Shown here: positions 25,155-33,594 of the stretch, in pieces
Layout: each line of letters begins with the position of its first letter
Numbering within the stretch: the stretch's first letter is position 1
The notes under the pieces: generated by a model
Seen by the model: only the letters and a program-made list of their open reading frames with translations
Database searches by the model: none
What the model was told of the DNA's origin: nothing
Assembly (NCBI GenBank): GCA_020350205.1
Contig: CP070707.1
Coordinates: forward strand, 3,269,817-3,317,213
From: a bacterium
GTDB taxonomy: Bacteria > Calditrichota > Calditrichia > RBG-13-44-9
Reading direction: 5' to 3'
DNA length: 47,397 nucleotides
Program-made: the position numbers and the translations under genes

Positions 25155-26126
25155 ATGTCCAACATTCTGGTAATATATGAAATCAGAGAAAAAAATATAA
25201 AAAAAGTGTCCTTTGAAGCCACTACTGCAGCGAATCTGCTTGCCCGGCAATTATCCGGAAAGGTATCTGCGTTGCTGCTTGGCTCCAACCTGGGATCATT
25301 AACCGACAAACCCGGAGTTTACGGTGCAGAAAAAGTCTATACCATTGACAATCCCGCCCTGGAGAAACATAGTCCCGATGTGTTTGCCCATCTAATTTCA
25401 GAAACTGCCAAAGAGATTGGGGCAACACATATTATCATGGGTGCAACTGCGATGGGAAAGGATATTATGCCCAGGGTTGCATTCAGACTCAATTGTCCGT
25501 TGGTGCAGGATATCATCGGTTTGGAAGTTCAGAATAACAAAGTTTCCTATCAACGGCCGATCATTGCCGGAAAATTACGGTCACGGGTATCGTTACAATC
25601 TGAAATTCAATTGGCCACTATTCGGCCTAATATATTTCAGGCCCAGGAAAACAAAGTCTCCAGCGAAGTCGTCGCACTAGCCAAAGACCTCCCCACCCCC
25701 AGAGTGATCGTGGAGGAAACCCTGGCTACCGGTGGTGGCAAATTGGACGTCACTGAAGCCGAGATTATCGTCAGCGGCGGCAGGGGCATGCAGGGTCCGG
25801 ACAATTGGCATCTGATCGAAAATTTAGCCAAAACACTGGGAGCTGCAACCGGAGCTTCCCGGGCCGTTGTCGATTCCGGCTGGCGGGAACATGGTGAGCA
25901 GGTTGGACAGACAGGTAAAACCGTATCACCCAATCTTTACATCGCATGTGGTATTTCAGGGGCCATTCAACACCAAGCCGGCATGGCTTCATCAAAATAT
26001 ATTGTGGCCATCAATAAAGATCCTGAAGCCCCCATTTTTAAGCTTGCGGATTACGGTATAGTGGGTGATGTCAAGGAGGTCCTTCCAAAATTGAACGAAG
26101 AAGTTGCTAAAGTGAGAGGTGAATAA
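25155..26126 (+). CDS. etfA: Electron transfer flavoprotein alpha subunit
   Basis: EtfA holds the FAD of the heterodimeric electron transfer flavoprotein. The 323 aa show the N-terminal ETF domain (ATHIIMGATAMGKDIMPRVAFRL) and the C-terminal FAD domain with SGGRGMQGPDNWHLIENLAKTLGAATGASRAVVDSGW, QVGQTGKTVSPNLYIACGISGAIQH and INKDPEAPIFKLADYGIVGD. CGGAGG lies upstream of the ATG. No ETF-quinone oxidoreductase is adjacent, but an acyl-CoA dehydrogenase that could be a partner is at 40868-42022. Confidence 0.96.
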   Translation: MSNILVIYEIREKNIKKVSFEATTAANLLARQLSGKVSALLLGSNLGSLTDKPGVYGAEKVYTIDNPALEKHSPDVFAHLISETAKEIGATHIIMGATAMGKDIMPRVAFRLNCPLVQDIIGLEVQNNKVSYQRPIIAGKLRSRVSLQSEIQLATIRPNIFQAQENKVSSEVVALAKDLPTPRVIVEETLATGGGKLDVTEAEIIVSGGRGMQGPDNWHLIENLAKTLGAATGASRAVVDSGWREHGEQVGQTGKTVSPNLYIACGISGAIQHQAGMASSKYIVAINKDPEAPIFKLADYGIVGDVKEVLPKLNEEVAKVRGE

Positions 26127-26158
26127 GCGGTAACTCGTAGGTAGTAAGAAACACAGCT

Positions 26159-26734
26159 TTAGCGTAACTCAATAAATCGATAAACCTGGGTGTCCGCCAG
26201 TCGGTCATGCCAGGTTTTTTTATTCACGCCCTGGGCAGAAACCCAAAATCCCAGGCCCAGCGGCAGCAGGGAGAAACTATACCCCACCCAGCGCAAGGCT
26301 GATTTTCGGAAAGTTATTTTATGAGCCGTGAGATCAAGTAAGACTAATCCCTTCATCATTTTGCCGGGAGTCTGGCCGAAATAAGTGTGAAAATAAGTGT
26401 AATAGAGGGCATAATAAGCCCATTGCAACGGTGCGGGCAGCGCCAGATTGAGATCCGATAGATAGGGAATCTGCAAATGCACAAAATATCCTCCCCACCA
26501 CCAGTGCGACGGATCCACAACATGTCCTTCTACTACTTGCAGAAGGTATACAGGCACCATGGGTGATATCCATACCGAATACAGTTGTCCGCTGCTAAAA
26601 ACCCACAAAACCAGACTGGTCAGTACACCCAGAATTACTCCATCGATCAGTTGCGCGATAATTCTATCCCGGAGTGTGGCCGGATGGTATTCAGACTGTT
26701 CATCATCATAAATATGAAATATCGATATGCTCAT
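26159..26734 (-). CDS. RDD-family membrane protein
   Basis: The RDD family comprises small membrane proteins of uncertain transport role. The 191 aa show the first family block LRDRIIAQLIDGVILGVLTSLV (here with an R..D instead of the full RDD spacing) and the second block YYTYFHTYFGQTPGKMMKGLVLLD. A final RKSALRWVGYSFSLLPLGLGFWVS helix with NKKTWHDRLADTQVY closes it. Four membrane segments are visible. It converges with etfA across 32 bases. No partner gene hints at a substrate. Confidence 0.85.
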   Translation of the reverse strand: MSISIFHIYDDEQSEYHPATLRDRIIAQLIDGVILGVLTSLVLWVFSSGQLYSVWISPMVPVYLLQVVEGHVVDPSHWWWGGYFVHLQIPYLSDLNLALPAPLQWAYYALYYTYFHTYFGQTPGKMMKGLVLLDLTAHKITFRKSALRWVGYSFSLLPLGLGFWVSAQGVNKKTWHDRLADTQVYRFIELR

Positions 26735-26995
26735 AAAGTCTACTCATCATTACCCGTTGTGCATGAAAAAAAGAAGTGTATATTAAGTTCAATAATAATT
26801 TGGAATTATATTATATCTCATCCTGAACCGGGCAAAGGTTCTTGGCAATACAACCAACCGAGATTCTTCACCCGCACCAAAATAACGGTGCAAGATCAGA
26901 TTGACACGATTTTTTTCTTAATAGTTAATTAATTCCATTGAATTATGCGCAACGGATTATCATATTATTGTAATACCGATAAATTTCAAACTGAT

Positions 26996-27550
26996 TTATC
27001 TCGGTGACTCACTTTCAGAATCTTGAACGGCCTTTTCAAAAGCGAATATGATCTCCTGCGCATGTTTACTGACATTCACATTTTTAAGAATATGTAAAAT
27101 TTTTCCCTCTTCGTCGAGCAGGTAAGTCTGCCTTTTAATGATTGAATTTCCCAGTATCCCCCAGGATGAACCGTAATTTTTAGCGACGGACTTTTCTTCA
27201 TCACTCAATAAGGGGAAAGGAAGAGCATATTTTTCTATAAATTTCTGATGTGATTCAGGCGTATCATAACTAATTCCCAGAACAATAATATTAGCTTTCT
27301 GTAAATCTTCATACCCATCGCGCAAGCTGCACGCCTGTTTGGTACAACCGGGAGTATCGTCCTTGGGATAGAAATATAATGCCACTTTATTTCCCCGAAA
27401 TTCATTCAGACTTCGCCAGGTGCCGGTTTCATCTCTTAATTTAAAATCCGGGGCTATATCCCCAATGCTCAAACTCATATTTTTTTCCTCACAAGCAATG
27501 CAAACAGCTGCCAGGGTCGTGCTCAAAATAAGGATAAAAAGTTTTTTCAT
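26996..27550 (-). CDS. Bcp/PrxQ-type peroxiredoxin with lipoprotein signal
   Basis: This thiol peroxidase reduces hydroperoxides. The peroxidatic Cys69 and resolving Cys74 lie in DDTPGCTKQACSLRDGY, the Bcp/PrxQ pattern. In the full 184-aa form the first 20 residues are a lipoprotein signal peptide with lipobox CIAC (Cys20), pointing to the periplasm or outer membrane. A second ATG at 27478 (codon 25) has a better ribosome binding site, GAGGAAA, and would give a 160-aa cytosolic enzyme of normal Bcp length. Both products may be made. It stands alone, with 140 bases to the next gene upstream. Confidence 0.9.
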   Translation of the reverse strand: MKKLFILILSTTLAAVCIACEEKNMSLSIGDIAPDFKLRDETGTWRSLNEFRGNKVALYFYPKDDTPGCTKQACSLRDGYEDLQKANIIVLGISYDTPESHQKFIEKYALPFPLLSDEEKSVAKNYGSSWGILGNSIIKRQTYLLDEEGKILHILKNVNVSKHAQEIIFAFEKAVQDSESESPR

Positions 27551-27689
27551 TGATAACTCTTTTAATCATTTCAAGATTTGATGTGCCGATCCTTCGATTT
27601 TGAATACTTCGGGGATGAAATGCCCCATATTTACCTTCAATTAAGGGATTAAGTTGCATTGAACCCATTCAGTTTTGCAGCCAGTTCAA

Positions 27690-28319
27690 TTAACCCAGAT
27701 CTTCCCGAATAAAATTTACCAAATGTTTATTTTGATTGAGATTTGTAAAAGTAAATCCTCTTTCTGTTCGATACTCAACTATACTATAGGCAGCTGTATC
27801 GATATCAAATTTCCAAAAATACCTACCCGGTAGCTCAAGAATGGCAGCGAAAAGAGGTTTCAATACCGCCCGATGAGAAACAACCCCAATGATCTGGCCG
27901 GAATGTTGGGGTAGCAGTTGCAAAATAAAACCATATGCCCTTTTTTGAACCTCTGCAAATGATTCCATTCCTTCGAACGCCAGATCTTCCGGGCTGGTCA
28001 GCCAGGTTTGCCACAATTGAGGATATTGTTCCCGGATCAGTGCTTTGGGCTGATTTTCCCAACTCCCCAGATGGATGTTCGTTAATTCTTCGCAACAACT
28101 TATCCCCACCTGATCCCGGGCAATTATTCTGGCAGTTTTCTCTGCCCTGCTCAGCGGGCTGCTATAAATTGCAGAAAATTTTACATCAGATAATTCATTT
28201 CTTAAAGCTTCAGCCTGCCGTATTCCGTTTTCATTCAACTCAAAATCAAAACGTCCCCGAAACCTGTTTTCTTTATTGCCGACAGATTCCCCATGTCGGA
28301 TGAAATAAATAGTTACCAT
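27690..28319 (-). CDS. Histidine phosphatase (phosphoglycerate mutase-like)
   Basis: This branch-1 histidine phosphatase superfamily member resembles CobC/PhoE/GpmB. The RHG catalytic motif is at residues 8-10 (IRHGESVGNKENRFRGRFD), followed by LNENGIRQAEAL and YSSPLSRAEKTARIIA. A second His lies in GVVSHRAVLKPLF near residue 150. Length 209 aa is normal. The substrate cannot be told: members act on phosphosugars, alpha-ribazole phosphate or various phosphomonoesters. No ribosome binding site stands out before the ATG. Confidence 0.87.
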   Translation of the reverse strand: MVTIYFIRHGESVGNKENRFRGRFDFELNENGIRQAEALRNELSDVKFSAIYSSPLSRAEKTARIIARDQVGISCCEELTNIHLGSWENQPKALIREQYPQLWQTWLTSPEDLAFEGMESFAEVQKRAYGFILQLLPQHSGQIIGVVSHRAVLKPLFAAILELPGRYFWKFDIDTAAYSIVEYRTERGFTFTNLNQNKHLVNFIREDLG

Positions 28320-28476
28320 ATAAAACTGTATCCATTTGATCTAAAATCGGATTTAAATACCGAAATATTCTGGCAAATTGAAAGCACTTGAATCTCTTCC
28401 TTTAAGCAATTAAATTCTCCTTCCATATTTTATGACTATTGTTCGAGGAGCTCAAGTATAATTTAGGAAACATGGA

Positions 28477-29388
28477 TTGAGATATCTGGCGTTCGCATTT
28501 CTATGTCTGGTCTGGGGAACAACCTGGGTAGCCATAAAAATAAGTCTAGAGGGACTGCCCCCTTTTCTGGGAGCCAGTTTCAGATTTACCATCGCTCTGC
28601 TGATTCTGGGAATATTCATCCTGGGTAAAAAAATCTCTTTAAAATTGTGCAAAAGAGATCTTGGGATCATCTCTATCAGCGCATTTCTCATGTACACAAT
28701 TGATTACGGATTAATTTACTGGGGTGAACAATACCTCAGTGCCGGGGTTACTTCGATTTTCTTTGCGACCTTTCCTCTGTTTACGGGGATCATCGCCATT
28801 TTTATTTTTAAAAATGAAGAATCTTCCTGGAACAAAATGACTGGTCTTGCCCTGGGCTTGTTAGGTGTTACAATCGTTTTTCTGGATCAGTTGCTCTCAA
28901 CTGAATTTGACAACCAGGTAATGCTGGGGAGTTTGGCTGTTATATTCGGTGCAGCTGGGGGAGCTCTGTCTGTTGTTCTAATTAAGAAATATCTCTCTAA
29001 AATCCATCCCGTCTCCTTAAGTTTTTATCAGATGCTGCAGGGTATAATTTTTCTTTATCTTATCGGTTTTACACTGGAAAGATCCCACGAGCTGATACTG
29101 AATCCGAGGGTTATTTTCTCAGTTATTTATTTAGGTGCAGTGGGTTCTGCGTTGGCATTTGCACTTTATTACTGGTTATTACAAAAATGGAGTGCCATAT
29201 CGTTATCCCTTATAGTCTATATCATTCCCCTGGTTGCCCTGGTGATGGATTTCCTGGTGTTGTCAGAAGTGATTCATCCCAGAGCTGTATTGGGAATGCT
29301 TATCATCTTCAGTGGAATCGCATTTGTCCAGCTGGACCGAACCAGGCTACAAAAAATAATACATAAAATTAAAAGCAGCTGGCATTAA
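28477..29388 (+). CDS. EamA/DMT-family transporter
   Basis: This is a drug/metabolite transporter superfamily permease with two EamA repeats and about ten membrane helices in 303 aa. The N-terminal repeat starts AFAFLCLVWGTTWVAIKISLEGLPPFLGASFRF, and the second ends near GSALAFALYYWLLQKWSAISLSLIVYIIPLVALVMDFLVLSE, both standard for the family. The start is a TTG at 28477 with AGGA about 10 bases upstream; an out-of-frame ATG two codons long sits between. The substrate is unknown. It converges with the acyltransferase gene downstream. Confidence 0.88.
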   Translation: MRYLAFAFLCLVWGTTWVAIKISLEGLPPFLGASFRFTIALLILGIFILGKKISLKLCKRDLGIISISAFLMYTIDYGLIYWGEQYLSAGVTSIFFATFPLFTGIIAIFIFKNEESSWNKMTGLALGLLGVTIVFLDQLLSTEFDNQVMLGSLAVIFGAAGGALSVVLIKKYLSKIHPVSLSFYQMLQGIIFLYLIGFTLERSHELILNPRVIFSVIYLGAVGSALAFALYYWLLQKWSAISLSLIVYIIPLVALVMDFLVLSEVIHPRAVLGMLIIFSGIAFVQLDRTRLQKIIHKIKSSWH

Positions 29389-29418
29389 AAGGGTATTGGG
29401 AATCAAAGAATAAAAAAT

Positions 29419-30018
29419 TCATTCTTGGGAACGGAAGCGAACCGGTCCAAAATTCTCCGGAAATTTTGCAGTAATGGTTTGATAAAATTCTGAAATATGT
29501 TCCTGGTCGTCGGGTAGATTTCCACTGGGGATGATTATTTTTTCAAATCCGCCCATTTTTCTGGCATAGTCAACGTAACCCAGAATAATCGGAATTTCCG
29601 CTTTGAGGGCAATATAATAGAATCCACTTTTCCAATATTCTGTCCACCCACGGGTCCCCTCCGGGGCGATGGCGACGATAAGTTTATCACTCTCCTGAAA
29701 AGACATTACAATTTGATCTACGAAATTGGTACTCCTTGTTCGATCTACCGGAATGCCACCCATTAAATTCATCAACCAGCCAAAGGGTCTACGAAAAATC
29801 GTATGTTTACCTACCCAGTACAACTTCAAACCGATCGCCGTCATAATCATGTAACCGATCACAAAATCCCAGTTAGAGGTATGGGGTGCACCGATGAGTA
29901 CATATTTCGGAAGGTCGAGGGGTATGCAACGTGTTTTCCAACCCATGAGCCACAAAATGATGATACTAAAAAGACGGCTTGGATTAAGCAGAGATCGTTT
30001 AATCTTATTTCGTTTCAT
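29419..30018 (-). CDS. PlsC-like lysophospholipid acyltransferase
   Basis: This 199-aa membrane-associated protein carries the glycerophospholipid acyltransferase motifs. HTSNWD (HX4D) appears in LIGAPHTSNWDFVIGYM, MGGIPVDRTRSTN is the second block, and APEGTRGWTEYWKSGFYYIAL is the third block, with the EGTR acceptor-binding motif. An N-terminal hydrophobic helix anchors it. It likely acylates a lysophospholipid or a related lipid; the short form with HTSNWD differs from PlsC of E. coli (HxSxxD with longer C-terminus). A membrane protein gene follows upstream on the same strand with a 41-base gap. Confidence 0.85.
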   Translation of the reverse strand: MKRNKIKRSLLNPSRLFSIIILWLMGWKTRCIPLDLPKYVLIGAPHTSNWDFVIGYMIMTAIGLKLYWVGKHTIFRRPFGWLMNLMGGIPVDRTRSTNFVDQIVMSFQESDKLIVAIAPEGTRGWTEYWKSGFYYIALKAEIPIILGYVDYARKMGGFEKIIIPSGNLPDDQEHISEFYQTITAKFPENFGPVRFRSQE

Positions 30019-30059
30019 ACAGACCGGACTTACTGATATTCACTCATTGTTTGTTTTTA

Positions 30060-30650
30060 TCAGTCCTCATAAAGCGGCTGATCCTGTATATATTCCATGA
30101 AAAACCTCTGCAGTTTTTCGGCATTGGGAAAATTGTTTATTAAAAACATGATAAACAGAAAAGACGACACCAAATTGATCCAATAGATGGGATATGCTTT
30201 TATAACTCCGCTAAAGGTTGCCAGAGTGCAGATGATCAGGCCAAAAACAGCGATACTCTCAAATAGAGCCAACCGGAGAATATGTGCCAGCCTGATTCGA
30301 TTCCACAGGGACCAGCTTGATCTGTCGACTGAATCTTTTGTTTTTCTAACAACAGCGGGTGTCAATATTGTGGAAACACCCGCACTGTTAAGTATTTTTT
30401 TAAAGAGAAATTTGCTCAGGGGAATTCCCGTAAGAAGAAATAACAGATGAATCAGGGTTAGCATGAATATCAAGTTATCATCCGTACCAGAAACAAATTC
30501 AGATACTAAAAAATAAGTAAAAATAAGCACGAGCATAAAAATGACCACACCAGTTCCCAAAGCAAAATATATAATCTGTATTTCTTTCAGGTTACGGGGA
30601 GTCAGCATCTTTTTGAACTCATCATAGGAGGGTTGTCCGGTATGGTTCAT
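30060..30650 (-). CDS. Four-helix membrane protein of unknown function
   Basis: I do not recognise this 196-aa protein. It has four clear hydrophobic segments (about residues 28-50, 64-84, 130-152 and 158-180) in two pairs, separated by a charged loop with TPAVVRKTKDSVDRSS. No catalytic or transport motif is visible. I start at ATG 30650 because AGGTGG lies five bases upstream; the open frame begins three codons earlier with GTG. It may share a transcript with the acyltransferase gene that follows on the same strand. Confidence 0.7.
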   Translation of the reverse strand: MNHTGQPSYDEFKKMLTPRNLKEIQIIYFALGTGVVIFMLVLIFTYFLVSEFVSGTDDNLIFMLTLIHLLFLLTGIPLSKFLFKKILNSAGVSTILTPAVVRKTKDSVDRSSWSLWNRIRLAHILRLALFESIAVFGLIICTLATFSGVIKAYPIYWINLVSSFLFIMFLINNFPNAEKLQRFFMEYIQDQPLYED

Positions 30651-30827
30651 GGTGACCACCTGCTAAATATTTCTGATAACATACTACAGTTTACGGCCTG
30701 AAAAAAGCAACAATTCATGGAAGCTTCGATTATTTCCTTTTTCTTTATTCCCCTGTCCTCATTTATTATATTTAAAGTCATTCGATGAACAATCATAAAA
30801 CATAAAACAATTCTGAAGGAGATAAAA

Positions 30828-31880
30828 ATGAATCAAAAAATTGTCGATTTGCTGGGAAAAGAAGCGGATTACCTGCTCAATCACAAATGTAAAACTGTCG
30901 CGAAGGAAAATTTACATCTTCCTGGGCCAGATTATGTCGGGCGTATAATGCTGCCTTCTGACCGGAGCATCAATGTCTTGCGTAATATGCAGCTGCTGTT
31001 CAATACCGGTAGACTGGCCGGAACCGGCTATATGTCGATTCTACCGGTGGATCAGGGAATCGAACATTCTGGCGGCGCTTCCTTTGCACCCAATCCCATT
31101 TATTTTGATCCGGAGAAAATCATTGAGCTGGCTTTGGAGGGACAGTGCAATGCTGTTGCTTCGACTCTGGGAGTCTTAGGCTCGGTCGCCAGAAAATATG
31201 CTCATAAGATACCCTTTTTATTAAAAATCAATCATAACGAGATCCTATCCTATCCAAACAAGTACGATCAGATATTGTTTGCCAGTGTAGACCAGGCCTT
31301 TGATATGGGCGCGGTTGCCGTGGGAGCGACTATCTACTTTGGTTCCGATGAATCCAGCAGGCAAATTCAGGAAATAACCGAAGCCTTCCGCTATGCCCAC
31401 AGTCTGGGTATGGTAACTTTTCTGTGGGCTTATTTGAGGAATTCCGCCTTTAAAAAAGATGGCGTTGATTATCATCTTTCCGCCGACCTGACCGGTCAGG
31501 CCAACCATTTATCCGTAACTATCGAAGCGGATATTGTCAAGCAGAAACAACCTGAAAATAATGGCGGTTACAACGCCATTAAATTTGGTAAAACACATCC
31601 CAAAGTCTATTCAGAGCTGACCTCGGATCATCCCATCGATCTTACCCGGTATCAGGTCATAAACTGCTACATGGGGCGGGCCGGGTTGATAAACTCCGGT
31701 GGTGCTTCCGGGGAAAATGATATGGCCCAGGCAGTACGGACTGCGCTCATCAATAAACGGGCAGGTGGTATGGGACTCATATCCGGTCGAAAAGCATTCC
31801 AGCGACCCATGAAAGATGGAGTAAAGATATTAAATGCCATTCAGGATGTCTATCTGGATAAAGATATTACTGTTGCCTAG
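30828..31880 (+). CDS. fbaB: Class I fructose-bisphosphate aldolase (DhnA type)
   Basis: This Schiff-base aldolase of the DhnA/archaeal class I type cleaves fructose 1,6-bisphosphate to DHAP and glyceraldehyde 3-phosphate. The 350 aa have the same length as E. coli FbaB and match it almost block by block: [102 protein letters not shown] and [23 protein letters not shown] precedes the ATG. The gene is single, with a terminator directly after it. Confidence 0.96.
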   Translation: MNQKIVDLLGKEADYLLNHKCKTVAKENLHLPGPDYVGRIMLPSDRSINVLRNMQLLFNTGRLAGTGYMSILPVDQGIEHSGGASFAPNPIYFDPEKIIELALEGQCNAVASTLGVLGSVARKYAHKIPFLLKINHNEILSYPNKYDQILFASVDQAFDMGAVAVGATIYFGSDESSRQIQEITEAFRYAHSLGMVTFLWAYLRNSAFKKDGVDYHLSADLTGQANHLSVTIEADIVKQKQPENNGGYNAIKFGKTHPKVYSELTSDHPIDLTRYQVINCYMGRAGLINSGGASGENDMAQAVRTALINKRAGGMGLISGRKAFQRPMKDGVKILNAIQDVYLDKDITVA

Positions 31881-31896
31881 ATATTTTTACCAACCT

Positions 31897-31930
31897 AAAG
31901 GCGGTTTAACATGACCGCCTTTTCTTTATT
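31897..31930 (+). terminator. Rho-independent terminator after fbaB
   Basis: A 9-bp perfect stem AAAGGCGGT / ACCGCCTTT with an eight-base loop is followed by a T-rich tract (TTTCTTTATT). It begins 16 bases past the aldolase stop. Confidence 0.85.
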
Positions 31931-32117
31931 TACAGTTCCATGTTTATTTTTGTTGTTTCTTAACTCCCGTTTCACTTCGTTGTTTAAACGAGCTAAGTAT
32001 ATTTATAAATTGACCAAAATTTCTGAAATCCCTATATTAGGATCGTATATTAAACAATCAGAGTGCTTCATTGTATAATCCTAACCATGTAACATCCTGG
32101 GGGCAGGAGCCGACATT

Positions 32118-32504
32118 ATGAAAGAAACCGAAGCTTATAAACTAACGACCATAAACAAGGCACTGATTCTAAAGGAGATTATTGAAGGGAATTCTATTAA
32201 TCATTATTTTCATAATTTCTCTGCAGAGCAGATGAAGGATCTCCGAAATTTTTTAGAGAAAGAGATCCAATACGTTTCACATCTCCAGGATGAACAACCG
32301 CTGGATCTCGAGCGTATAAAATCCCGTTATCCAAATGTATCGCAATATTACCGCACCCAGGACTGCAATGAACCTATCGAATCCTGTCTTGATGAATCCT
32401 GTTACAAATCAAATCCGGTCTGCTTTGGCGTAAAAATGTCCGCCCAGATTGAAATATTGCAGGAAATTCTGAGACCTTATCTGAGGAAGGACGAGATTTC
32501 GTGA
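32118..32504 (+). CDS. Small hypothetical protein with a four-cysteine motif
   Basis: I do not recognise this 128-aa protein. It has no signal peptide or membrane segment. The first half is helical and charged (AEQMKDLRNFLEKEIQ). The second half contains four cysteines, C83-x6-C90-x4-C95-x6-C102, close enough to bind a metal ion or Fe-S cluster, followed by another helix. Its stop overlaps the start of the M48 protease gene as GTGA, so the two are translationally coupled, suggesting a shared process. About 240 bases without genes lie upstream, holding the fbaB terminator. Confidence 0.72.
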   Translation: MKETEAYKLTTINKALILKEIIEGNSINHYFHNFSAEQMKDLRNFLEKEIQYVSHLQDEQPLDLERIKSRYPNVSQYYRTQDCNEPIESCLDESCYKSNPVCFGVKMSAQIEILQEILRPYLRKDEIS

Positions 32505-33583
32505 CACTGAACAGAGCCAAACAATACAATCGTCTCAAATTAATTTGTTCACTGGGGGGAATCGCACTCGATATTACTTTCTGGCTGGTCATTATACTAT
32601 CCGGATTAGGGGAATTTTTGGCTGAAATCTGTTACAATACTTTCGAACCGCTCTTACTACAATTTTATCTCTTTGTTTTTCTGCTGGGAATTTTAAGCTT
32701 TCTGGTCCATTTTCCACTGAATTTTTATTCAAGCTATGTTTTAGAACATCAATTTTTATTGTCTGCTCAAAGTTTTTGGCGGTGGCTGTGGGAAAAAATC
32801 AAAGGAATTCTGGTTGGCATCATCCTGGGTGGAATCGTATTAACTGTTTTCTTTGTGGTTCTCCAAAAATACCCGACCAGCTGGTGGTTTTTTGTCTGGT
32901 TGTTTTTGATCATTTTTACTGTCATTCTCTCGCGCATTGCGCCATTGCTGATATTTCCGCTCTTTTATAAATTTAAACCACTGGAGAACCAGAGCTTGAA
33001 GGATCGGATTCAGGCATTTGCTGCAAAGTGGAATTTAAAAATTAGCGGGACTTATCAATTTAACCTGAGCAAAAACACCAAAAAAGCAAATGCTGCTTTT
33101 ACCGGAATCGGGAAAAGTAAACGGATCATCCTTGGAGACACTTTACTGACCCATTTTGATGAGGATGAAATAATGAGCGTTTTCGTGCATGAAGTGGGTC
33201 ATTATCATCATAAACATCTGATGAAGGGCATAATTTTGAACAGTATGATTACACTGGCTGGATTATGGCTAGCCGCCAAGGTATATGCCTACATTCTTCA
33301 GCTAAAGGATTTAATCCCTTCTTATTTAGAAGCATTGCCTTATTTAGCCCTCATATTTATCTTGTATGGACTGGTAACCGGACCGCTGGGAAATTTCATC
33401 AGTCGAAAATACGAATTTCAAGCAGATCAGTTCGCTGCCTCCCACAGTGAGAGGGCCGATAGTTTCAAAAATAGTTTAAAAAAACTTGCCGAGCTCAACT
33501 TGGCAGATAAAACCCCTCATCCGATTATTGAATTTTTATTTTATAGCCACCCATCCATTCAACACCGTTTGGAAAAACTTTAG
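32501..33583 (+). CDS. M48-family Ste24-like membrane metalloprotease
   Basis: This is an integral-membrane zinc peptidase related to CAAX protease Ste24 and HtpX. The 360 aa have several hydrophobic helices, four before the active site. The zinc motif HEVGHYHHKH is at residues 230-239, and the third ligand lies in SRKYEFQADQFAASHSERAD near residue 308, as in Ste24 (SRxxExxAD). Bacteria do not prenylate proteins, so the natural substrate is unknown; family members act in membrane-protein quality control. The start is a GTG overlapping the preceding stop. The M16 peptidase gene starts 11 bases after its stop. Confidence 0.9.
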   Translation: MTLNRAKQYNRLKLICSLGGIALDITFWLVIILSGLGEFLAEICYNTFEPLLLQFYLFVFLLGILSFLVHFPLNFYSSYVLEHQFLLSAQSFWRWLWEKIKGILVGIILGGIVLTVFFVVLQKYPTSWWFFVWLFLIIFTVILSRIAPLLIFPLFYKFKPLENQSLKDRIQAFAAKWNLKISGTYQFNLSKNTKKANAAFTGIGKSKRIILGDTLLTHFDEDEIMSVFVHEVGHYHHKHLMKGIILNSMITLAGLWLAAKVYAYILQLKDLIPSYLEALPYLALIFILYGLVTGPLGNFISRKYEFQADQFAASHSERADSFKNSLKKLAELNLADKTPHPIIEFLFYSHPSIQHRLEKL

Positions 33584-33594
33584 GAGTCATCATA

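Noticed and set aside
26901..26930. TTGACA-17-GTTAAT plus-strand promoter-like pair
   Set aside because: It would transcribe antisense into the peroxiredoxin gene and its -10 box is weak; chance match in AT-rich DNA.
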